Assembly (NCBI GenBank): GCA_050736615.1
Contig: JBOHWL010000219.1
Span: forward strand, 1 to 8,773
Reading direction: 5' to 3'
Origin: JBOHWJ01 sp050736615
GTDB taxonomy: Bacteria > Desulfobacterota > Binatia > Binatales > Binataceae
DNA: 8,773 nucleotides
A model generated the notes under the pieces. The model was not told the DNA's origin, did not search any database, and saw nothing but the letters and a program-made list of their open reading frames with translations. Every line of letters begins with the position of its first letter. Position 1 is the stretch's first letter. A program made the translations under genes and the position numbers. This document shows, piece after piece, positions 5,778-8,773 of the stretch.

Positions 5778-7529
5778 TCAACCGGTCATGATCGTTTCCG
5801 CCGGTCTGAGATTAAACAACCTGGTCTGAATCGTCTGGTAAGCCGTGATGGTTCTGCCGGCTTGCGGTTGGTTTTTCGAACTCGTCTGTGCGTTTTTAGT
5901 CAAGCCATCGATCAGTGGAATCAACTCGCAATACGCGCCGCCATCGGCCAGCCGGCGTTGTGCGTTCGCGGGCGAAATGCCACCAGCACCAGCTGCCTGC
6001 CGCGAGGATTGGGACTGATAGCCTGGCGCATTGACGCCCGGCTTTGCGGATTGCCATGGCGTCCGCAACTGCGCCTCCAGCAACCCGCTCAGATCATTTA
6101 CCAGGCTTTTGAGATTGACGCCCGGCGGCGAGTAGAGCTTGAGCAGCATGCGATCCCAACGGGCGAGCCGGCCTTTGCTATCGGAGGGAAATTTCAGTTG
6201 ACTCGGCAGCAGACGCTCGTGAAACGTCATCGTGACAGGGAGCCCTTGGTATTTTTTGACCCGCTCCGCAAGCTTCGCCGCGACCAATGGATAGGGAAGG
6301 CCAGCGCCGGCGACGGCGATGAAATCGGCGGGCGAGAAATACATCGCATCGCTATTGTCGAGATAGAGCGAGACGAAGGCCTCCGGCTCGAATAGCTGGT
6401 TGGTCTGCAGGTAGTCGACTGCGAATTTAAGCTGCATGTATCCCGGCTGATAATGGCCGCTGCGGTTATCCACCGCAATCACACGGCCGTTTTCAACCAC
6501 CAGAATACCCGCCGCGGTAATGGGCTCGCCGCTCATCAGGGCGGAATGGAACGCTATTGGCGGATAGCAATACATGTGCGCCGGCCCATCCATCGCGTAA
6601 ATGGTTCCGGCGGTGAAATCGCTGCCGACGTGGCGATTAGTGGTCTCCGAATTGACCACGCGTAGCGTTGGCAGGCCGACCGCGTGTTTCGCGTCGATCA
6701 ATGGCGACCATTGCACGCCCGGATCAATGGAACTCTTCGCCACTTTGACCTGGAAGGTCCACATGCGCGGCGGCCCGCCTGGCGCCCCATACTGCTCGTT
6801 CCCTGCGACATGGGAAAGCACGCGGACGAGGATGGAACCGCGCAGGTCCCCGGTGGTTGACAAGCGTGATTTGTCGGGATCGATGAAGAGGATTTTGGGA
6901 CTGTTTTGCAGCAGCTTGTCCACCACATAGTCGAGCGGATCTTCGTTTTGCTTCGCCAGCCCCGCGGCCCAGTTGAGGTAATCCCAATTTTCGCCAACGA
7001 TTGGATTGATGTTCTCGTGAAATTTGTGTTCAAAGAGATGCAGTTTGAGCTCCGCGCCCTCGCCCTCGCTCCTCACCTCGACCACGCTCTTGAGATAATC
7101 CTTGCCCTCCGGCGTCAAATAGAACGCCAGGCGATCGTACCATTGGAAGGCCATTTCGATGTGCTCGCGCAGTTTCGAGAAAGCGTATCCTTTGCGGAAA
7201 TAATCTCCGTACAGAGGGAGCTCGCGCTTATCGTCGGTTGTGTTCGCGATGGTGATCGTGCCGAGACCGGCGTTAGCCAGCCGCTCGGTATCCTGCTTCG
7301 CGAGGGCCATTAACCTGGCCAGTTCGGGGACATTGGCTTTGGTTTCTGGTTTCTTGATGACCAGATCCAGGGTAGCCAGCAGATGGTCCACCGTCGCCAG
7401 GAGTGGATCTGTCCGTGGCGTTTGGCCCGGGATTGTGCCCGGCCGCCACTTCGACGGATTGGCGGCAAGATAATCCCGCAATGTCTTCAGTTGAGGACGT
7501 TCCATCTCCAAAGCCTTGTTCACCGCCAC
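5778..7529 (-). CDS. Uncharacterised 583-aa protein with SGHY domain
   Basis: The product is a large soluble protein without a signal peptide or clear membrane helix. The best-defined part is about residues 310-362. IYAMD is followed by FHSALMSGEP, AAGILVVENGRVIAVDN and then SGHYQP (SGHY at 357-360, positions 6450-6461). This pattern (Phe-His entry, a Gly-strand pair, SGHY-x-P) occurs in plant IQM proteins and in many bacterial toxin- or effector-like proteins of unknown activity. The N-terminal ~300 residues are mixed alpha/beta with no family I recognise. The last ~60 are Gln/Ala/Ser-rich and probably disordered. GTG 7529 was chosen because AAGGAG lies 8 bases upstream; the open frame reaches GTG 7622. 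It stands alone, with its own promoter region. Assignment to the SGHY group is from motif recall; function is unknown. Confidence 0.75.
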   Translation of the reverse strand: MAVNKALEMERPQLKTLRDYLAANPSKWRPGTIPGQTPRTDPLLATVDHLLATLDLVIKKPETKANVPELARLMALAKQDTERLANAGLGTITIANTTDDKRELPLYGDYFRKGYAFSKLREHIEMAFQWYDRLAFYLTPEGKDYLKSVVEVRSEGEGAELKLHLFEHKFHENINPIVGENWDYLNWAAGLAKQNEDPLDYVVDKLLQNSPKILFIDPDKSRLSTTGDLRGSILVRVLSHVAGNEQYGAPGGPPRMWTFQVKVAKSSIDPGVQWSPLIDAKHAVGLPTLRVVNSETTNRHVGSDFTAGTIYAMDGPAHMYCYPPIAFHSALMSGEPITAAGILVVENGRVIAVDNRSGHYQPGYMQLKFAVDYLQTNQLFEPEAFVSLYLDNSDAMYFSPADFIAVAGAGLPYPLVAAKLAERVKKYQGLPVTMTFHERLLPSQLKFPSDSKGRLARWDRMLLKLYSPPGVNLKSLVNDLSGLLEAQLRTPWQSAKPGVNAPGYQSQSSRQAAGAGGISPANAQRRLADGGAYCELIPLIDGLTKNAQTSSKNQPQAGRTITAYQTIQTRLFNLRPAETIMTG

Positions 7530-7537
7530 CTGACTTT

Positions 7538-7543
7538 CTCCTT
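7538..7543 (-). promoter_or_regulatory. Shine-Dalgarno site deciding the GTG start at 7529
   Basis: The minus-strand sequence AAGGAG lies 8 bases upstream of GTG 7527-7529, an ideal spacing. It fixes the start of the SGHY protein over the longer in-frame GTG at 7622, whose extra 31 residues are Arg-rich and unlike the rest of the protein. Confidence 0.7.
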
Positions 7544-7684
7544 GGCTGCGCGCCCGTGAGGCTCGTTCACAATACGGACGCGTCAGGTAATGAGGGCCTC
7601 TCGCGGCGCTGCGGCTGCGCACCCGGCCTGATTGATTTGAAGCCGCGGCCGCATTGCCGGACGGTACCGTATGAGAGCCGCCAA

Positions 7685-7713
7685 ATAGTATTGCAATAAC
7701 CCTTTCCCGGCAA
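7685..7713 (-). promoter_or_regulatory. Possible sigma70-like promoter for the SGHY gene
   Basis: On the minus strand, TTGCCG (7708-7713) and TACTAT (7685-7690) are separated by exactly 17 bases. Each matches four of six consensus positions. It would place the transcript start near 7679, giving a leader of about 150 bases before GTG 7529. A 7-base direct repeat (GCAATAA at 7693-7699 and 7710-7716 on the plus strand) overlaps the -35 box and spacer and might be an operator. All of this is by inspection. Confidence 0.35.
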
Positions 7714-7992
7714 TAAAAGAATGGATTGTGGATAGCGATCGGGCTTAATCAACCGGTCGTGTATCGAGGGATGCGGCGGCTGTGGCGGGAAATTTGACTC
7801 TGCCGATAGTATCCGTTAATAGGCAAGTCTGAGGCTGAATTGGCGAGGGGGGAATAGCAACTTGGGGTGAGTTTGCGGCGGAGGACCTGGCGAGACTCGG
7901 TTATTATCCGCCCGCGAACCAGCGATCGCAGTGGGCCGGTGCGGCTCAGCGCCGCTTCGCCCTATGTCCCCGCGACATTGTAAACTCCAGCC

Positions 7993-7997
7993 AGGAG
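7993..7997 (+). promoter_or_regulatory. Bactofilin ribosome-binding site
   Basis: AGGAG lies 9 bases before ATG 8007 and fixes the bactofilin start. It is clearly stronger than the sites of most other genes in the window. Confidence 0.7.
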
Positions 7998-8006
7998 CAA
8001 TTAACG

Positions 8007-8567
8007 ATGGCCCTTTTCAACAAGGAAGCGGAAAAACCCACGCGCGTGTCCGAGCCCTTCAAGCCGCAGGCTCAGCCAGCCGCCGTGCAGGCCTTGTCGC
8101 CGACGCCCCCACCCCCCGTTCCCACGCCCGAAAAGCCCGTTACGCAAGCCCGTCCCGCGCCGAATCCGTCGGAGTCGCGCGCCTATTTGGATGCCGGCAC
8201 CAGAATCAGCGGCAAGCTTTCCTTTGACGGACCGACCCGGATAGACGGCCAGGTCGATGGCGAGATTATCGCCAAGGACAGCCTCATGATCGGTGAGAGC
8301 GCCGTCGTCACGGCACAAATCAAAGCGGTGTCGATCGTGGTGGCCGGCAAGATCAGCGGCGACATCACCGCGAGCCAGCGCCTCGAAATCAGACCGACGG
8401 CGCGAGTCGTCGGCAATCTCACCTCGCCCGTGCTGGTAGTGCATGAGGGTGCGCTATTCGAGGGACATTGCTCGATGCAGTCCGAGGCAGCGCGCGACGA
8501 GCGCAAAGTGACGATCTTCCCGAAGGAAGAACGTCTGGCGCAGACCGCCGGGCAAAAGCAGGCTTGA
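8007..8567 (+). CDS. Bactofilin family cytoskeletal protein
   Basis: This 186-aa protein has a central bactofilin domain at about residues 60-158. That domain is a right-handed beta-helix of repeated short strands rich in Gly and Val/Ile, beginning LDAGTRISGKLSFDGPTRIDG and continuing through VDGEIIAKDSLMIGESAVV and VAGKISGDITASQRLEI. Bactofilins polymerise without nucleotide into filaments that scaffold cell-shape, stalk or polarity functions on the inner face of the membrane. The N-terminal tail (about 15-55) is Pro-rich (TPPPPVPTPEKP) and probably disordered, as usual for family members. The C-terminal ~28 residues are charged. It lies 80 bp upstream of an ATP synthase b-subunit gene on the same strand. 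A bactofilin upstream of atp genes is an arrangement I recall from deltaproteobacteria such as Geobacter. Confidence 0.95.
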   Translation: MALFNKEAEKPTRVSEPFKPQAQPAAVQALSPTPPPPVPTPEKPVTQARPAPNPSESRAYLDAGTRISGKLSFDGPTRIDGQVDGEIIAKDSLMIGESAVVTAQIKAVSIVVAGKISGDITASQRLEIRPTARVVGNLTSPVLVVHEGALFEGHCSMQSEAARDERKVTIFPKEERLAQTAGQKQA

Positions 8568-8620
8568 TCCCGCGCCCTCGCCAAGGCGCCCCGTTTACAA
8601 GCTACATCGGTCTCTATTAG

Positions 8621-8637
8621 CATCTCCGGGGGAGATG
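8621..8637 (+). promoter_or_regulatory. Perfect hairpin over the ATP synthase gene RBS
   Basis: CATCTCC (8621-8627) and GGAGATG (8631-8637) form a perfect 7-bp stem around a GGG loop. The purine run GGGGGAG (8628-8634), the only Shine-Dalgarno-like sequence before ATG 8648, lies in the loop and 3' arm. No T-run follows, so it is not a typical intrinsic terminator. It could restrain translation of the downstream gene or mark an RNA processing point. Confidence 0.45.
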
Positions 8638-8647
8638 ATGTTGTAAT

Positions 8648-8773
8648 ATGCACATACCGCCGGAATGGGGCATATTCTTTGTCATGATTGTGTCCTTCCT
8701 GCTTTTCTGGTTTATATTCGGATGGCTCTTTTTCGGTCCTTTTCTTAAGTTACTGGGCGAGCGTGAGCATCGT
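8648..8773 (+). CDS. ATP synthase F0 subunit b/b', N-terminal part (runs off the window)
   Basis: Only 42 codons are present and the frame is open at the edge. The translation starts MHIPPEWGIFFVMIVSFLLF. It then shows a second half of the membrane helix rich in Trp/Phe (FWFIFGWLFFGPF) and the beginning of the charged stalk helix (LLGEREHR). This is the hallmark of the F-type ATPase b or b' subunit: one N-terminal membrane helix, then a long helical stator that joins F0 to F1. An in-frame TGA at 8636 forces the start at ATG 8648. The Shine-Dalgarno-like GGGGGAG is 13 bases away, a long spacing, and is folded into a hairpin. Whether it is b (atpF) or b' (atpX/atpG) depends on the genes beyond the window. 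It probably begins an atp operon. Confidence 0.85.
   Translation, partial: MHIPPEWGIFFVMIVSFLLFWFIFGWLFFGPFLKLLGEREHR

Larger units (their letters stand above)
7530..8006. other. 477-base divergent intergenic region
   Basis: No credible gene lies between the SGHY protein and bactofilin starts; the short open frames here lack family features. It should hold promoters for both directions. For the plus strand two weak candidates can be seen. One is TTGACT (7794-7799) with TAATAG (7817-7822) at 17 bases. The other is TATTAT (7902-7907), a good -10 without a good -35, about 100 bases before the bactofilin start. No tRNA-like fold or riboswitch is recognised. Confidence 0.5.

Noticed and set aside
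5862..6395. 177-aa plus-strand frame opposite the SGHY gene
   Set aside because: The minus-strand frame is far longer, has a strong ribosome-binding site and family motifs; this one has none.
8001..8444. 147-aa minus-strand frame opposite bactofilin
   Set aside because: Bactofilin is unambiguous on the plus strand; the antisense frame is Gly/Arg-rich filler.
1..8773. CRISPR arrays, tRNA/rRNA genes, insertion sequences
   Set aside because: No regularly spaced repeats, tRNA-like cloverleaf, rRNA sequence or transposase was recognised on either strand by eye.

Overview
The window is about 60% GC in most genes and looks like a chromosomal segment of a Gram-negative bacterium, most plausibly a deltaproteobacterium-like lineage (Desulfobacterota, Binatota or a relative). 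Three things suggest this: a bactofilin gene directly upstream of an ATP synthase b-type subunit, a PPOX-class (F420/flavin-type) oxidoreductase, and an exported DUF2141 protein. The phylum is inferred from gene content, not demonstrated.

Layout. Positions 1-162 hold no gene. 163-1536 (-) is miaB, a radical-SAM tRNA methylthiotransferase. 1687-3515 (-) is a compact cassette of lower GC. In transcription order it encodes an 88-aa single-pass membrane protein, a 166-aa HNH nuclease and a DGQHR-domain protein. The DGQHR gene is split by a one-base frame change near 2486-2513. Divergent from the cassette, 3632-4366 (+) encodes a 2OG-Fe(II) oxygenase of the DUF2086/Oxygenase-NA type, followed by a 67-aa zinc-ribbon protein (4475-4678, +). 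Convergent with these, on the minus strand, are a PPOX-class oxidoreductase (5247-5645) and an exported DUF2141 protein (4692-5183). Upstream of that pair is a 583-aa protein with an SGHY-type domain (5778-7529, -), which reads from a good Shine-Dalgarno site at a GTG start. A 477-base divergent intergenic region separates it from a bactofilin (8007-8567, +). The window ends in the first 42 codons of an ATP synthase F0 subunit b/b' gene (8648 to the edge, +), which is preceded by a perfect 7-bp hairpin containing the purine-rich ribosome-binding sequence.

How the genes relate. miaB, bactofilin and the atp gene look like core genes. The membrane protein-HNH-DGQHR cassette is the accessory part and the best candidate for an uncharacterised system. 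DGQHR proteins include DndB and DpdB, which belong to DNA-modification systems, and HNH proteins are the usual nucleases of restriction-type modules. The present copy may be decaying or may contain a sequencing error. The SGHY protein is the second uncharacterised item of interest. No tRNA, rRNA, CRISPR array or insertion sequence was found.
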